DNA of 64,000 bases from assembly GCF_010727605.1 (NCBI RefSeq), contig NZ_AP022568.1:1178001-1242000 (forward strand). The letters run 5' to 3'. The notes under the pieces were generated by a model that did not search any database, was not told the origin of the DNA, and saw nothing but the letters and a program-made list of their open reading frames with translations. The position numbers and the translations under genes are program-made. Positions 32,394 through 41,706 of the stretch are shown here, in pieces. This stretch comes from Mycobacterium simiae (GTDB taxonomy: Bacteria; Actinomycetota; Actinomycetes; Mycobacteriales; Mycobacteriaceae). The stretch's first letter is position 1, and each line of letters begins with the position of its first letter.

Positions 32394-33755
32394 TCAGCGG
32401 CGGTAGCCGGCGCCGGGATGATCGTCGGGCAACAACGGCCCCTTGCCCCCCAGCCGTTCCCGTAAAGTGCCGCGTGGAACCCTTTCGGGCACTCGACCGC
32501 GGCGTCGCAGTTCGGGCACGACGAACCTCGCGAAGTCCACGAAGGTGCCCGGCGTCGTCACGTAGGCCAGGTTGAAACCATCGACGTCGGCCTCGTCGCA
32601 CCACCGTTCCAGCTCATCGGCGACATCGGTGGGCGAGCCCACCAGCACCGGGCCGCGACCGCCGATGCCGATCTCCTCGGCGAGTTCGCGTGCGGTCCAG
32701 GTTCGCTCGCCCGTGGTGAAGGAGGCCAGCGCGGACCGGTTGGCGTCGGTTTCGCTGTAGCGCAGTGGATCATCGTCGCCAAGCTCGGCCAAGTCGACTC
32801 CCGTCCACCCGCCGAACAACGCCAAAGCACCTGTGGTGCTGACATATTCGCGATATTCGGCCAACTTCTCCAGCGCTTGCTCACGGGTCGCGGCGACCAC
32901 CGGGGTCACCATGGTGAACACCTTGATAGAGCGCGGGTCTCGGCCCAACGCGGCGGCGGCTTCCCGCAGCGCCCGGACCGGACCGCGCACAATCTGCGGG
33001 GTCGGACCGGAGATGAAAGCGGCCTCGGCGTTGGCGGCGGCGAATTTGACGCCCCGCGGCGAGGCCCCGGCCTGAAACAGCACCGGGGTACGTTGCGGCG
33101 ACGGCTCGCACAGAAATGGTCCCGGCACCGAGAAATAGCGACCCTTGTGTTCGATGTCGTGCACCTTGGCCGGGTCGGTGAACACCCCGCGCACCGGATC
33201 GCGTACCACCGCGCCGGGTTCCCACGACGCTTCCCAGAGCTTGTAGCAGACCTCGAGATACTCGTCGGCGATGTCGTAGCGCTGATCGTGCGGAATCTGA
33301 GCGTCCAGGCCAAGATTGCGTGCCGCACTGTCCAGATAGGAAGTCACGATGTTCCACGCCACCCGCCCATCGGTGAGGTGATCCAGCGTCGACAATCGGC
33401 GCGCCAGCGCGTACGGCTGCTCGTAGGTCAGCGACAGCGTGATCCCGAAGCCCAGGGTTTCGGTGACGGCCGCCATTGCCGACACCGCGGCGGTCGGGTC
33501 ATTGACTGGGAACTGAGCGGCGTCGAGGACCGCCGCGTCCCGCGAGCCCCCGTACACGTCGTAGACACCCAGCACGTCGGCGAGGAAGAGCGCGTCGAAA
33601 CCGCCCGCCTCCAGGATGCGGGCCAGGTTGGTCCAATATCCGAGTTCGCGATACCGGTAGCCCTGATCCTCGGGGTGACGCCATAGTCCCGCCGACTGGT
33701 GCCCGACACATGCCATGTCGAAGGCATTGAGATAAATCCTGCTCACCGCACTCAC
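32394..33755 (-). CDS. LLM-class flavin monooxygenase (NtaA/SnaA/DszA type)
   Basis: 453-residue FMNH2-dependent monooxygenase of the bacterial luciferase-like family. The NtaA/DszA subgroup features are visible: an N-terminal FDMACVGHQSAGLWRHPEDQ, NIVTSYLDSAARNLGL, and PVLFQAGASPRGVKFAA. It needs a separate flavin reductase, none of which is encoded nearby. It is convergent with the Rv3169-like gene (28 bp apart). Its start overlaps a transporter remnant by 4 bp. Substrate could be a sulphur, amine or chelate compound. Confidence 0.85.
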   Translation of the reverse strand: MSAVSRIYLNAFDMACVGHQSAGLWRHPEDQGYRYRELGYWTNLARILEAGGFDALFLADVLGVYDVYGGSRDAAVLDAAQFPVNDPTAAVSAMAAVTETLGFGITLSLTYEQPYALARRLSTLDHLTDGRVAWNIVTSYLDSAARNLGLDAQIPHDQRYDIADEYLEVCYKLWEASWEPGAVVRDPVRGVFTDPAKVHDIEHKGRYFSVPGPFLCEPSPQRTPVLFQAGASPRGVKFAAANAEAAFISGPTPQIVRGPVRALREAAAALGRDPRSIKVFTMVTPVVAATREQALEKLAEYREYVSTTGALALFGGWTGVDLAELGDDDPLRYSETDANRSALASFTTGERTWTARELAEEIGIGGRGPVLVGSPTDVADELERWCDEADVDGFNLAYVTTPGTFVDFARFVVPELRRRGRVPERVPRGTLRERLGGKGPLLPDDHPGAGYRR

Positions 33756-34009
33756 TCGATCTGATCCGCGGACGTTTCCCGCGCTGCCAGGGCTGAGATC
33801 GCCTCACTGTAACGCACCCGCGTATCGAGGAGCTCCGCGAACCAGGCGGCCTGCGGGCCATACATCGCGTCGTCAACGACGTTGACGCCGAACAGAATCG
33901 CCAGCAAAACCGCAAGCGGCGACCGCGTTGCGGGGGCCACGAAGAACAGTGCTAGTGCCACCACCCCGGCGACGGCGCCGAACAGATACGGAGAACCTCG
34001 AACGGCACC
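33752..34009 (-). pseudogene. Remnant of an MHS-type MFS transporter
   Basis: About 85 codons read PYLFGAVAGVVALALFFVA, then GVNVVDDAMYGPQAAWFAEL and LDTRVRYSEA. This is the well-known mid-protein segment of metabolite:H+ symporters (DAMYGPQAAFFAELF..RVRYSGAS). The match stops after RYSEA, and a TAG at 34013-34015 closes the frame on the other side, so more than 80% of a 430-residue transporter is gone. A GTG at 33964 could start a 70-residue peptide, but it would not transport. Confidence 0.7.
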
Positions 34010-34050
34010 GCGCTACCGCCGGCACACCGCAATGCGGTTGACTAGAAGGC

Positions 34051-35397
34051 GTGACGAAGCCGTCCTGGACTGTCGACGTTGTGGTGGTCGGCGCAGGCTT
34101 TGCCGGCCTTAGCGCGGCGCGAGCGCTGTCACGCCAGGGCCACGACGTGGTCGTCTTCGAGGGCCGGGACCGGGTGGGCGGGCGCTCCTTCACCGGCAGC
34201 GTGGCCGGATTGCCCGTGGACATGGGCGGCGCATTCGTCGGGCCCACCCAAGACGCCGTGCTGGCGCTGGCCGCCGAACTGTCCATCCCGACTACCCCCA
34301 CCCACCACGACGGCAAGAATGTCATCCACTGGCGCGGTTGGACGCGCTCGTATCAGGGCACCATCCCCAAGCTCTCGCTGACCGGACTGATCGATATCGG
34401 CCGCCTACGTTGGCAATTCGAGAGAATCGCCCGCAGCATCCCGGTCGACGCCCCCTGGCAAGCCCGCCGGGCACGCGAGTTGGACAAGCTGTCGTTCGCC
34501 GACTGGCTGCGGTCGGTACGGGCCACCGCCTCGTCTCGGGATCTGATGACGATCATGACCAGGGTGACCTGGGGTTGCGAACTGGACGACGTGTCGATGC
34601 TGCACGCGGTGCGCTACGTCCGTGCCGCCGGGGGGCTGGATCGATTGCTCGACGTCGAGGATGGCGCCCAGCAGGAGCATTTTCCCGGTGGCACGCAGCA
34701 GATCGCTCAGGCGGCGGCGGACGAGCTGGGCGCACGCGTGGTGCTCAACGCCCCGGTTCGCCGCGTCGAGCGACACGGCGCGGGCGTCACGGTCACCTCC
34801 GAACGCGGCGCCGCCGAGGCCGGGTTCGTCATTGTCGCGATCCCGCCGGCGCACCGGGCGGCCATCGAGTTCGCTCCCCCGCTGCCCGCGGAGTACCACG
34901 ACCTGTGCGACCGGTGGCCGCAGGGCCGGCTCAGCAAGGCGTTCGCGGCCTATGAGACACCGTTCTGGCGGACCGGCGGATTCTCCGGGCAGGCGCTCTC
35001 CGACAAGGGGCCGGTGTTCATTACGTTCGACGTTAGTCCGAACGGTGACGGGCCCGGCATCCTGATGGGCTTCGTCGACGCCCGGGCATTCGACTCGTTG
35101 CCCACCGATCAACGCCGTCGGGACACGTTGCGCTGCTTCGCGTCGCTGTTCGGGGATGAGGCCCTCAAGCCCCTGGACTATACGGATCATCGTTGGGGCA
35201 CCGACGATTTCGCGCCCGGCGGACCGACGGCGGCCGTGCCGCCGGGCTCGTGGACCCGGCTCGGGCCGTGGCTACGCAAACCAGTTGGCCCGATCCACTG
35301 GGCCGGCACCGAGACTGCGGACGAATGGACCGGGTTCTTCGACGGTGCCGTCCGGTCGGGTTACCGCGCCGCCGCCGAGGTGGTTGCCTTGCTATGA
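34051..35397 (+). CDS. aofH: Flavin-containing amine oxidase
   Basis: 448-residue FAD amine oxidase. The dinucleotide-binding motif [17 protein letters not shown] starts at residue 7, followed by [12 protein letters not shown], and the C-terminal FAD contact is [20 protein letters not shown]. It has no Ser-Gly-Gly-Cys-Tyr of mitochondrial MAO, so FAD is probably not covalently bound at that site. GTG start. It overlaps the convergent alpha/beta hydrolase gene by 6 bp. Counterpart of Rv3170 (AofH) by recalled synteny. Oxidises an amine to aldehyde with H2O2; substrate unproven. Confidence 0.88.
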   Translation: MTKPSWTVDVVVVGAGFAGLSAARALSRQGHDVVVFEGRDRVGGRSFTGSVAGLPVDMGGAFVGPTQDAVLALAAELSIPTTPTHHDGKNVIHWRGWTRSYQGTIPKLSLTGLIDIGRLRWQFERIARSIPVDAPWQARRARELDKLSFADWLRSVRATASSRDLMTIMTRVTWGCELDDVSMLHAVRYVRAAGGLDRLLDVEDGAQQEHFPGGTQQIAQAAADELGARVVLNAPVRRVERHGAGVTVTSERGAAEAGFVIVAIPPAHRAAIEFAPPLPAEYHDLCDRWPQGRLSKAFAAYETPFWRTGGFSGQALSDKGPVFITFDVSPNGDGPGILMGFVDARAFDSLPTDQRRRDTLRCFASLFGDEALKPLDYTDHRWGTDDFAPGGPTAAVPPGSWTRLGPWLRKPVGPIHWAGTETADEWTGFFDGAVRSGYRAAAEVVALL

Positions 35398-36351
35398 GCT
35401 GATCGGCTCCACGTGCAGGGTGACGGATTCGGCCAGCAGGCGTAGCTGCCGGTTGACCTCGTGCGGATATTCGAGCATCGAGCAATGGCCGCCGGGCAAC
35501 TCGACCAGAGCGACGACGTTGGGTGCGGTCCGGGCGATCTCGCGAGCCTGGCGCAGCGGTGTCAGCCGGTCGTTCATGCTGCCGATGACCAGGGTTGGCA
35601 CCGTCAGCCCGGACAGATCGAGGTAGCGGGCGCCCAGCGACTCGACCAGCATTCTGGCGCAGCCGCCGCGCCCGGCGGGTGACGTCTGGGCGAACAACTC
35701 ATAGATCAGCTTCGCCGTACTGGGGTCGGCCTCTTTCCCGACCGCCAGCATCGCCACCAAGGAGCGAGTGGCCAGCAGCGCCGCCGCCGGAATCGGCAGT
35801 CCGGCGAACGCGCTGACCAGACCGCGGGCTGCCAGTACGCGCGCCGGCGAGATCGGGCCCGGCACCGAGAGCAGCTGTACCCGGCGGGCGACCTCACCGG
35901 TGGTGGTGTTGATCAGCGCGACGGCATTGACCCGACGATGGACCTTGTGGCGGTAGCGGGCCGACCACGCGGCGATGGTGATGCCGCCCATCGAGTGCCC
36001 GGCCAGCACCGCCCGCTCATGCGGCGCCACCGTCGCCTCCAACACGCAATCCAGGTCGGACGCAAGATGTTTGAGGCTATACGCGCAGCGCCGCGGAACG
36101 CCGCTGCGGCCGTGTCCGCGGTGGTCGAACGCGATCACCCGGTACTCGGTGGCCAGTTCCGCGATCTGATACGTCCACGCTCTGATCGAACAGGTGATGC
36201 CGTGCGTCAGCACGATCGGAAGTCCGTCGGGCGGCCCGAAAACCTCGGTGTGCAACGGGGTGCCGTCAACCGCGCGGACGGTCAGGGAGCGGCCTGGCGG
36301 TAACACGCGGGGCAGCGGGTCGGCCACGCGTGTCGATCGCCGAGCACTCAT
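35392..36351 (-). CDS. hpx: Alpha/beta hydrolase (Rv3171c, haloperoxidase-like)
   Basis: 319-residue alpha/beta hydrolase. [10 protein letters not shown] (oxyanion), [10 protein letters not shown], nucleophile elbow [10 protein letters not shown], acid residue in GSMNDRLTP and His in [12 protein letters not shown] form a full triad. ATG at 36351 was chosen because GGGGGAG lies 8 bp upstream. It ends 6 bp inside the 3' end of aofH, convergent. Annotated as a non-haem peroxidase in relatives, but cofactor-free haloperoxidases are esterase-type enzymes. Confidence 0.82.
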   Translation of the reverse strand: MSARRSTRVADPLPRVLPPGRSLTVRAVDGTPLHTEVFGPPDGLPIVLTHGITCSIRAWTYQIAELATEYRVIAFDHRGHGRSGVPRRCAYSLKHLASDLDCVLEATVAPHERAVLAGHSMGGITIAAWSARYRHKVHRRVNAVALINTTTGEVARRVQLLSVPGPISPARVLAARGLVSAFAGLPIPAAALLATRSLVAMLAVGKEADPSTAKLIYELFAQTSPAGRGGCARMLVESLGARYLDLSGLTVPTLVIGSMNDRLTPLRQAREIARTAPNVVALVELPGGHCSMLEYPHEVNRQLRLLAESVTLHVEPISS

Positions 36352-36531
36352 CGCCGCTCCCCCCTCGAACACGGCCCCGTCGCCGCACCCCGGATACCGG
36401 GATCTTATATCGGCACGGGCGTCCAACTATGCAACTTCGCCAAACCGCGCGGGGCGAATCTCAGCACACTGGTTCCGGCATGCACGCAAACCCCGGCACG
36501 GCGCCGGTTGCGGTGTGAGAGGGTGACTGTC

Positions 36532-37914
36532 ATGTCCCCGATCACCCGTCGGGCGGTGCTCACAGCAACGATGAGCGTGGCCACCGAGGGGCTGGTCGCC
36601 GCCTGCACCCCGGGCGGACATCGGGCATCTGCGCCCGCACCGCCGGAGATCAAGCCCGACACCAAGTCGATCCTCGTGGTCGGCGCCGGCATGGCCGGTC
36701 TTGCCGCCGCCCGGCTCCTCGTGGACGCCGGATGGCCGGTGCGGGTGCTCGAAGCCCGCGATCGCATCGGTGGCCGGGTGTACACCGTTCGCGATTGGGG
36801 TGCGCCGATCGAGATGGGGGCCTCATGGATCCACGGCACGGCCAGCGATCCCCTGCTGGAGTTGGCGCGTAAGGCACGGGCGCAGGTCATTCCCACCGAC
36901 TACTACGGGTGGGCCAAGCTCGCGGTCGATCGGTCGCTGCCGCCCGTGGACTATGACCCCGACGCTTGGCGCGCGTTCGTCGAGCGGGCTTGTGGTCGGG
37001 TCGAGGGTGGGAGCCTGGCCGCGGCGATCGACGCGGCGGCCGCCCGCGCGGAGCTGTCCGCGCCGGAGCGGGCCGAGTTGGCCTTCTATGTCGCCACGGA
37101 GATTGAGGACGAATTCGCGGCGGGGGCAGACCAGCTCTCCGCCAACACCTTTGATGCCGGTGAGTACGTCGGCGGCGACCAGGCCGTGATCACCAACGGG
37201 TACGACGCGCTGCCCACCGTGCTCGCCGATGGGCTGCAAGTTGCCTTCAATACGCCGGTCACCGCGATCAACCGCCGCGACGACCGCGTGGTCGTGCACG
37301 CCGGGAACCAATCGTTCGAAGGACCCGCCGCGATCGTCACGGTTCCCCTCGGAGTGCTCAAGGCCGGTTCGATCGCCTTCGACCCGCCGCTGCCCGAAGG
37401 ACATGCGCGGGCGGTCAGCGCGCTGGGATTCGGTGTACTGTCCAAGACCTTCTTCCGGTTCGACCGGCGAACGTGGAAGACGGACAACGCTTTTTACCTC
37501 TTCATGGGGTCCGAGCCCGGCGCCTGGGCGCAATGGTTCACCTTGTCGAATGTCGCCGGGCCGATCGTGGTGGCGTTCAACGCAGGTGAACGCGGCCGGG
37601 CAGTGGAGTCGTCGTCGCCGGCGGACGTCTCGGCCCGGGCGCTGCCGGTCGCCCGTCAGCTTTTCGGCGACGACGTCACGCCGATCGCGGTCCGGACCTC
37701 CGGTTGGGCCGCTGACCCATATGCCCGGGGTAGCTACTCGTTTCACGCGCCCGGTTCCGGGCTCGACGATCGACGTCGCCTGCAGGAGCCGATCAGCGAC
37801 CGGCTTTACTTCGCGGGCGAAGCGGTCGGAGTCGACAATCCGTCGACCGTCATCGGGGCGGTACTCAGCGGCCGCAACGCCGCACGCCAGCTCATGCACC
37901 GTCTGAGGGCTTAG
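36532..37914 (+). CDS. Exported lipoprotein flavin amine oxidase
   Basis: 460 residues. The N-terminus ITRRAVLTATMSVATEG has a twin arginine, a hydrophobic stretch and the lipobox VAAC at about residue 24, so it is predicted to be exported by Tat with its FAD and lipid-anchored. The oxidase domain follows with VVGAGMAGLAAARLL, EARDRIGGRVYT, ASWIHG and the ending RLYFAGEAVGVDNPSTVIGA. Similar in domain plan to polyamine or monoamine oxidases. ATG 36532 is preferred; an in-frame GTG lies three codons upstream. A second amine oxidase besides aofH within 3 kb; both may share substrates. Confidence 0.82.
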   Translation: MSPITRRAVLTATMSVATEGLVAACTPGGHRASAPAPPEIKPDTKSILVVGAGMAGLAAARLLVDAGWPVRVLEARDRIGGRVYTVRDWGAPIEMGASWIHGTASDPLLELARKARAQVIPTDYYGWAKLAVDRSLPPVDYDPDAWRAFVERACGRVEGGSLAAAIDAAAARAELSAPERAELAFYVATEIEDEFAAGADQLSANTFDAGEYVGGDQAVITNGYDALPTVLADGLQVAFNTPVTAINRRDDRVVVHAGNQSFEGPAAIVTVPLGVLKAGSIAFDPPLPEGHARAVSALGFGVLSKTFFRFDRRTWKTDNAFYLFMGSEPGAWAQWFTLSNVAGPIVVAFNAGERGRAVESSSPADVSARALPVARQLFGDDVTPIAVRTSGWAADPYARGSYSFHAPGSGLDDRRRLQEPISDRLYFAGEAVGVDNPSTVIGAVLSGRNAARQLMHRLRA

Positions 37915-37955
37915 CGCACGAAAGCGGCACCGCCACAGGTATTTCGGGATGGTGG

Positions 37956-38840
37956 TCAGGCCGAAGCGTTGTCATTTCGAGGATCGGCGTCGGACTCGTG
38001 CTCGGTCACGGCCCAGCTGGCGAGCAGCCGCAGCGCCTCGTCGGATCGTGACCCCGGTCCGGCGGTGTGGCCGATCAATGACAAGCCGCCCACGCTGGTG
38101 ATGTCAAAGACGTTGTAGGTCAACGATAATTCACCGACCTCCGCATGGTGAAGTCGCTTGACGCCGTGGTGATGGGCCTTGACATTGTGCGCAGCCCAGC
38201 TGTCGCGGAATTGTTCACTGCGGGCGGCGAGCTCACCGATGAGTCGGCCGATCTCCGGCGAGTCGGGTGAGCGGGCCGCTTCGGCCCGCAGCAGCGCTAC
38301 CACGTCGTCGGCTTCGCGGGCCCACTCAGGAAAGAACCGGCCGGCCGCGGCGTCGAGGAAGATGAATCGGGCCAGGTTCGGTGTCGCTTTCGCTGCGGCG
38401 AAAACCGGTGCGTAGAGCGCACGTCCGAGCGCGTTGGCGGCCACGACATCGAGGTGGCCGTTGACCACGATTGCCGGCGCGGTGACCATGCAGTCCAGCA
38501 GCGCCTGCACCCCTTCGGGAAGGCCGCGGTCAGGTGACCGCGCCGCTCGGCCCCGATCGCCCTTAACCGCACGGACCAGGTCGAAAAGGTGCAGCTCTTC
38601 GGCCTCGGTGAGGCGCAACGCCCGCGCGATGGCTCGCAGCACGTCCTCGGAGACACCGGCGACATTCCCGCGCTCCACTTGGGTGTAGTACTCGATGCTG
38701 ACGCCGGCCAATTGAGCAACCTCCTCCCGTCGCAATCCGGGCACCCGACGGCGCCGCCCCGGCGGCATGCCCACCTGCTCGGGAGTGATCCGGGCCCGCC
38801 GCGTCATCAAGAAGTCCCTGATGTCCTTGGCAACGTCCAT
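37956..38840 (-). CDS. XRE-family regulator with MmyB-like ligand domain
   Basis: 294 residues. N-terminal helix-turn-helix with PGLRREEVAQLAGVSIEYY and TQVERGNVAGVSEDVLRAIA (about residues 35-75), then the C-terminal MmyB-type domain with VVAANALGRALYAP and VGELSLTYNVFDI. This class represses neighbouring oxidoreductase genes and its C-domain may bind a fatty acid. ATG at 38840 (DVAKDIRDFL) is chosen; an in-frame ATG 13 codons upstream is possible. Divergent from a small membrane protein gene. Confidence 0.88.
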   Translation of the reverse strand: MDVAKDIRDFLMTRRARITPEQVGMPPGRRRRVPGLRREEVAQLAGVSIEYYTQVERGNVAGVSEDVLRAIARALRLTEAEELHLFDLVRAVKGDRGRAARSPDRGLPEGVQALLDCMVTAPAIVVNGHLDVVAANALGRALYAPVFAAAKATPNLARFIFLDAAAGRFFPEWAREADDVVALLRAEAARSPDSPEIGRLIGELAARSEQFRDSWAAHNVKAHHHGVKRLHHAEVGELSLTYNVFDITSVGGLSLIGHTAGPGSRSDEALRLLASWAVTEHESDADPRNDNASA

Positions 38841-38878
38841 CTGCTTCGAGTACCCCAACGGCGCACCGACATGCGGCA

Positions 38879-38906
38879 TTGCCAGGAAACGATGCGCGCA
38901 TAGAGT
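38879..38906 (+). promoter_or_regulatory. Predicted SigA-type promoter for a leaderless transcript
   Basis: TTGCCA (38879-38884), 16 bp, TAGAGT (38901-38906). The -10 ends 6 bp before the ATG at 38913, so transcription would begin at or next to the start codon. One mismatch in the -35 and two in the -10 relative to TTGACA/TATAAT. Confidence 0.45.
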
Positions 38907-38912
38907 TGTCGT

Positions 38913-39272
38913 ATGACTGCTGCCCAACATCCCGAGACCACGCAGCGCTCTTCGGCCGATACGATCGCCACGGTCATCCTGTTCGTGCTCGCCGCGATTG
39001 CCGGCACGCTATCGGTGTCCTTCTCTTTCTTCTTCGCGATGGCCACCGATTCGTGTGCGCCCAACACCTGCGACACTTCGGCACTTGATTGGGCCTATGT
39101 GGTGACGTGGGGCGGTGTGGGACTCGCGGCTGTCCTCGCCGTCGGGGGCGTCATCGTGGCGGCGTCGCGCAAGCGGGTGATGTGGGTGTGGCCAGCTGCC
39201 GCGCTGGTGCTCATCGTTGTCGCCGTCGTCACCGGAGCACTGCTAGCCGACTCCGTCGTTCCGCACCGCTGA
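38913..39272 (+). CDS. Small integral membrane protein
   Basis: 119 residues with three predicted helices (about 18-42, 60-82, 90-112). Two cysteines (DSCAPNTCDTS) lie in the first loop and could form a disulfide outside the membrane. No family recognised. No ribosome site is evident, which fits the leaderless promoter placed directly before the ATG. Divergent from the XRE regulator gene. Confidence 0.7.
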   Translation: MTAAQHPETTQRSSADTIATVILFVLAAIAGTLSVSFSFFFAMATDSCAPNTCDTSALDWAYVVTWGGVGLAAVLAVGGVIVAASRKRVMWVWPAAALVLIVVAVVTGALLADSVVPHR

Positions 39273-39283
39273 GCGGGCCCGAA

Positions 39284-39302
39284 GACGCTGTAGGCCAGCG
39301 TC
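39284..39302. terminator. Bidirectional hairpin between convergent genes
   Basis: GACGCTG, loop TAGGC, CAGCGTC forms a perfect 7-bp stem. On the plus strand it is followed within 15 bp by TTACTTTT. It lies between the stop codons of the convergent genes ending at 39272 and 39310. Confidence 0.5.
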
Positions 39303-39309
39303 ATTGGTG

Positions 39310-39744
39310 TTACTTTTCCAGTGCCTTGGCGCACGCGTTGAGAATGGCGAGAAAGTTCGGACGCAACAGGCGGCGAGTCACCGCCTCCAGCGCCTTGCCC
39401 CCGGCTGCGGCCGAGTGGGTGTAATTCGTCAGCCAGTTCACCCGGGTACCGTCGCCGACTGTGGTGAACGTGAGGGTGCCGCCCTCGTGATTGAACGGCG
39501 GGAACGACCGCACGATCAGATAGGTGTAGCTGTGCGGCCGGTCGTAAGCCGTGAGCTCCTCACGGAACCAGGTGCCGATCCCGATCACCTCACGAACCGC
39601 ACCCTGGCCGGCCCCCGCCGTTCCCTTCGCCCACTTTCCCTGAAGGACTAGCGGAGCGGTAGCGAGGTTGGCCGGGTCGGCCAGCCAATCGAAAACCTGC
39701 TCGACAGGTGCCGCGATCGTGCGTTCCAAGCGAATCTCGACCAT
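39310..39744 (-). CDS. SRPBCC family protein
   Basis: 144-residue START/Bet v1-like domain. Typical start IRLERTIAAPVEQVFDWLAD, mid-strand AYDRPHSYTYLIV and C-terminal helix ending LNACAKALEK. Such proteins bind a hydrophobic ligand or act as polyketide cyclase-like or stress proteins; ligand unknown. Single gene. Confidence 0.85.
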   Translation of the reverse strand: MVEIRLERTIAAPVEQVFDWLADPANLATAPLVLQGKWAKGTAGAGQGAVREVIGIGTWFREELTAYDRPHSYTYLIVRSFPPFNHEGGTLTFTTVGDGTRVNWLTNYTHSAAAGGKALEAVTRRLLRPNFLAILNACAKALEK

Positions 39745-40115
39745 CAGAACTCCCCCGCTGGCGGTGACAGCATTGGCTCACGCACATGCTAGCCCGGCAC
39801 CGGTTGAGCACGTATCGGCCCCGCACAACGGATTAATCGGGCAACTCCGGATATCTTTGCGGTGACATCGACACCCGTGGTAGATACCAGCTAGAGATCT
39901 TAAAGGGAGTTTGCTGATACCTCTCTTAGCTAGTAACGGTTTGATCACGACCGGCCGTCGGATACTGATGAACGTGGTCCGCGGCGAGGACAACCCCCGG
40001 CTGCGCGCATTAGCTGTCCGCAAATTTAAGGGACTCTCGCGTTCCCTGCCAGCTACCTTGGTTTTGGGTATCGGGCACCCCGGTCAATTGATGTCGATCA
40101 TCGAAGGACAACAGC
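39745..40115. other. Intergenic region upstream of the haem-binding protein
   Basis: 371 bp without a supported gene and with lower GC than the surroundings (runs such as GATCTTAAAGGG and TCTCTTAGCTAG). It holds the promoter of the SRPBCC gene on the minus side and of the haem-binding protein on the plus side; AAGGA precedes the ATG at 40116. I looked for an IdeR-type iron box and found no clear one. Confidence 0.4.
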
Positions 40116-40514
40116 ATGAAATTCAGCAACAGCGTCGCGCGTCGGCGAGTCGCCGGCGTCAGTGCCGGTTGTCTGCTCGGGGGTCTGGCGTTGGGTATCG
40201 CCGGTGCGCCGACGGCGGCCGCGGCACCCGACTGCAGCCCTGCGGGCGTGAACGCCACGGTGTCTTCTGCGCAGGGGGCCGCGGAGCAGTACCTCGCGGC
40301 TCACCCGGGCGCCAACCAGGTCGTGATGGCTGCCTACGGACAGCCGCGGGCAGAAGCCGCATCCAACCTCCGCGGCTACTTCACAGCGCACCCGCAGGAG
40401 TACTACGACCTGCGCGGCATTTTGGCGCCGATTGGCGAGACCGAGCGTCAGTGCAACGTGTCGGCCCTGCCGTCGAATCTGGAATCGGCCTACCACGAGT
40501 TCATGGCCGGCTAG
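40116..40514 (+). CDS. Secreted haem-binding (haemophore-type) protein
   Basis: 132 residues with a cleavable signal peptide (twin Arg-Arg start, hydrophobic core CLLGGLALGIAGAPTA, AAA-APD cleavage site at about 37/38). The mature 95 residues match the actinobacterial haemophore, haem-binding (MHB) family: DCSPAGVNATVSSAQGAAEQ, YLAAHPGANQVVMAAYGQP, YFTAHPQEYYDLRGI and RQCNVSALP. Two Cys can form a disulfide. Family members in M. tuberculosis (Rv0203 type) carry haem in the cell envelope. Single gene with its own terminator. Confidence 0.85.
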   Translation: MKFSNSVARRRVAGVSAGCLLGGLALGIAGAPTAAAAPDCSPAGVNATVSSAQGAAEQYLAAHPGANQVVMAAYGQPRAEAASNLRGYFTAHPQEYYDLRGILAPIGETERQCNVSALPSNLESAYHEFMAG

Positions 40515-40527
40515 ATTCTGCTCAGCT

Positions 40528-40559
40528 AACGACCCGCCACATCGTCGTGGCGGGTCGTT
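40528..40559 (+). terminator. Strong intrinsic terminator
   Basis: A perfect 13-bp stem (AACGACCCGCCAC / GTGGCGGGTCGTT) around loop ATCGTC, ending in TTTTG, begins 14 bp after the haem-binding protein stop. Confidence 0.85.
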
Positions 40560-40646
40560 TTGCGTTGCGGCGGCCAATCCGACCGTGTGAATCCCTTCCC
40601 GGACGGGTAATTCCCCGATCAGCCAACAAGACTGGAGACAACGAAC

Positions 40647-41702
40647 ATGCGGCTGCGACGAAGCGTGCTCGACGGGCCCGGAATCGCCCGTAAGCGTCGG
40701 GGCAAGGGGTTCGCCTACTACAACAGTGATGGCGAGCCGGTGGCCGACCATGCGACCCTGCAGCGGATCAAGGATCTGGTGATTCCACCTGCCTGGAAGA
40801 AGGTGTGGATCTGCCCTCATCCGAACGGCCACATTCAGGCGGTCGGCACCGACGCGGCCGGGCGCCGTCAGTACCTTTACCACTCCGCATGGCAGCAGGA
40901 GCGCGCCGAGGAAAAATTCGACCGTGTCCTGGAACTGTCCACCCGGTTGCCGAGTTTTCGCCAGCACATTGTCGCCGACCTGTCCCGGCGCGGAATGTCG
41001 CGCGAGCGCGTACTGGCGCTGGGGTTGCGATTGCTGGACCGTGGTTACTTCCGCTCCGGCGGAGAGCAATACGCCGAGGAACACGAATCCTACGGAATCG
41101 CGACCCTGCTGCGTGAGCACGTGACGGTGCGCCGCGATGCGGTCGCTTTCGATTACCCCGCCAAGAGCGGGGTGCAGCGCACCGTGGAGGTGCAGGATGC
41201 TGCCGTGGTCCGCGCGGTGCGCGCGCTGATGCGCAGTGCCGAACGCAGTGAACGATTGCTGGTGTACCGCAACACGTCCGGATGGACCGAGCTGCGAGCC
41301 GACGACCTCAATGCCCGGTTCAAGGAAATCGTTGGCGACGATTTCACCGTCAAGGATCTGCGGACCTGGCATGGAACGGTGCTGGCGGCCGTGGCGTTCG
41401 CCGACGCAGATCCCCCGGTGTCACAACGGGTGATCAAGCGAGTCGAATCGGCGGTGATGAAGGAGGTGGCCGAAGGGTTGGGCAACACGCCCGCGGTGGC
41501 ACGCGGTTCGTATGTGGATCCCCGTGTCGTCACCGGCTACGAACAGGAGCTCACCATCGCCGCGGCAACCACGCGCGCCGAGCGGGCTCGCCAGCCGGAC
41601 GACGCCCAGGAGATTCTGGAAAAGGCGACTCGTGCGCTGATCCGGCGAGTGGCCAAGGGCGGCAGCATGTCTCACACTGCCGCCCTGGCGAAAACCGCGT
41701 GA
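40647..41702 (+). CDS. Poxvirus-type DNA topoisomerase IB
   Basis: 351-residue type IB topoisomerase that relaxes supercoils through a 3'-phosphotyrosyl bond. Seen: N-terminal domain with GIARKRRGKGFAYYNSDGEP and IPPAWKKVWICPHPNGHIQA, catalytic segment DRGYFRSGGEQYAEEHESYG (Arg), the Lys in DYPAKSG, KDLRTWHGT (second Arg and His) and the nucleophile Tyr in GSYVDPRV. The catalytic set is complete. Length is usual for the bacterial family (about 340). Convergent with the STAS gene 4 bp away. Confidence 0.92.
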   Translation: MRLRRSVLDGPGIARKRRGKGFAYYNSDGEPVADHATLQRIKDLVIPPAWKKVWICPHPNGHIQAVGTDAAGRRQYLYHSAWQQERAEEKFDRVLELSTRLPSFRQHIVADLSRRGMSRERVLALGLRLLDRGYFRSGGEQYAEEHESYGIATLLREHVTVRRDAVAFDYPAKSGVQRTVEVQDAAVVRAVRALMRSAERSERLLVYRNTSGWTELRADDLNARFKEIVGDDFTVKDLRTWHGTVLAAVAFADADPPVSQRVIKRVESAVMKEVAEGLGNTPAVARGSYVDPRVVTGYEQELTIAAATTRAERARQPDDAQEILEKATRALIRRVAKGGSMSHTAALAKTA

Positions 41703-41706
41703 TTGC

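Noticed and set aside
39745..40115. IdeR iron box before the haem-binding protein
   Set aside because: No match to the TTAGG...CCTAA-type dyad could be found by eye.
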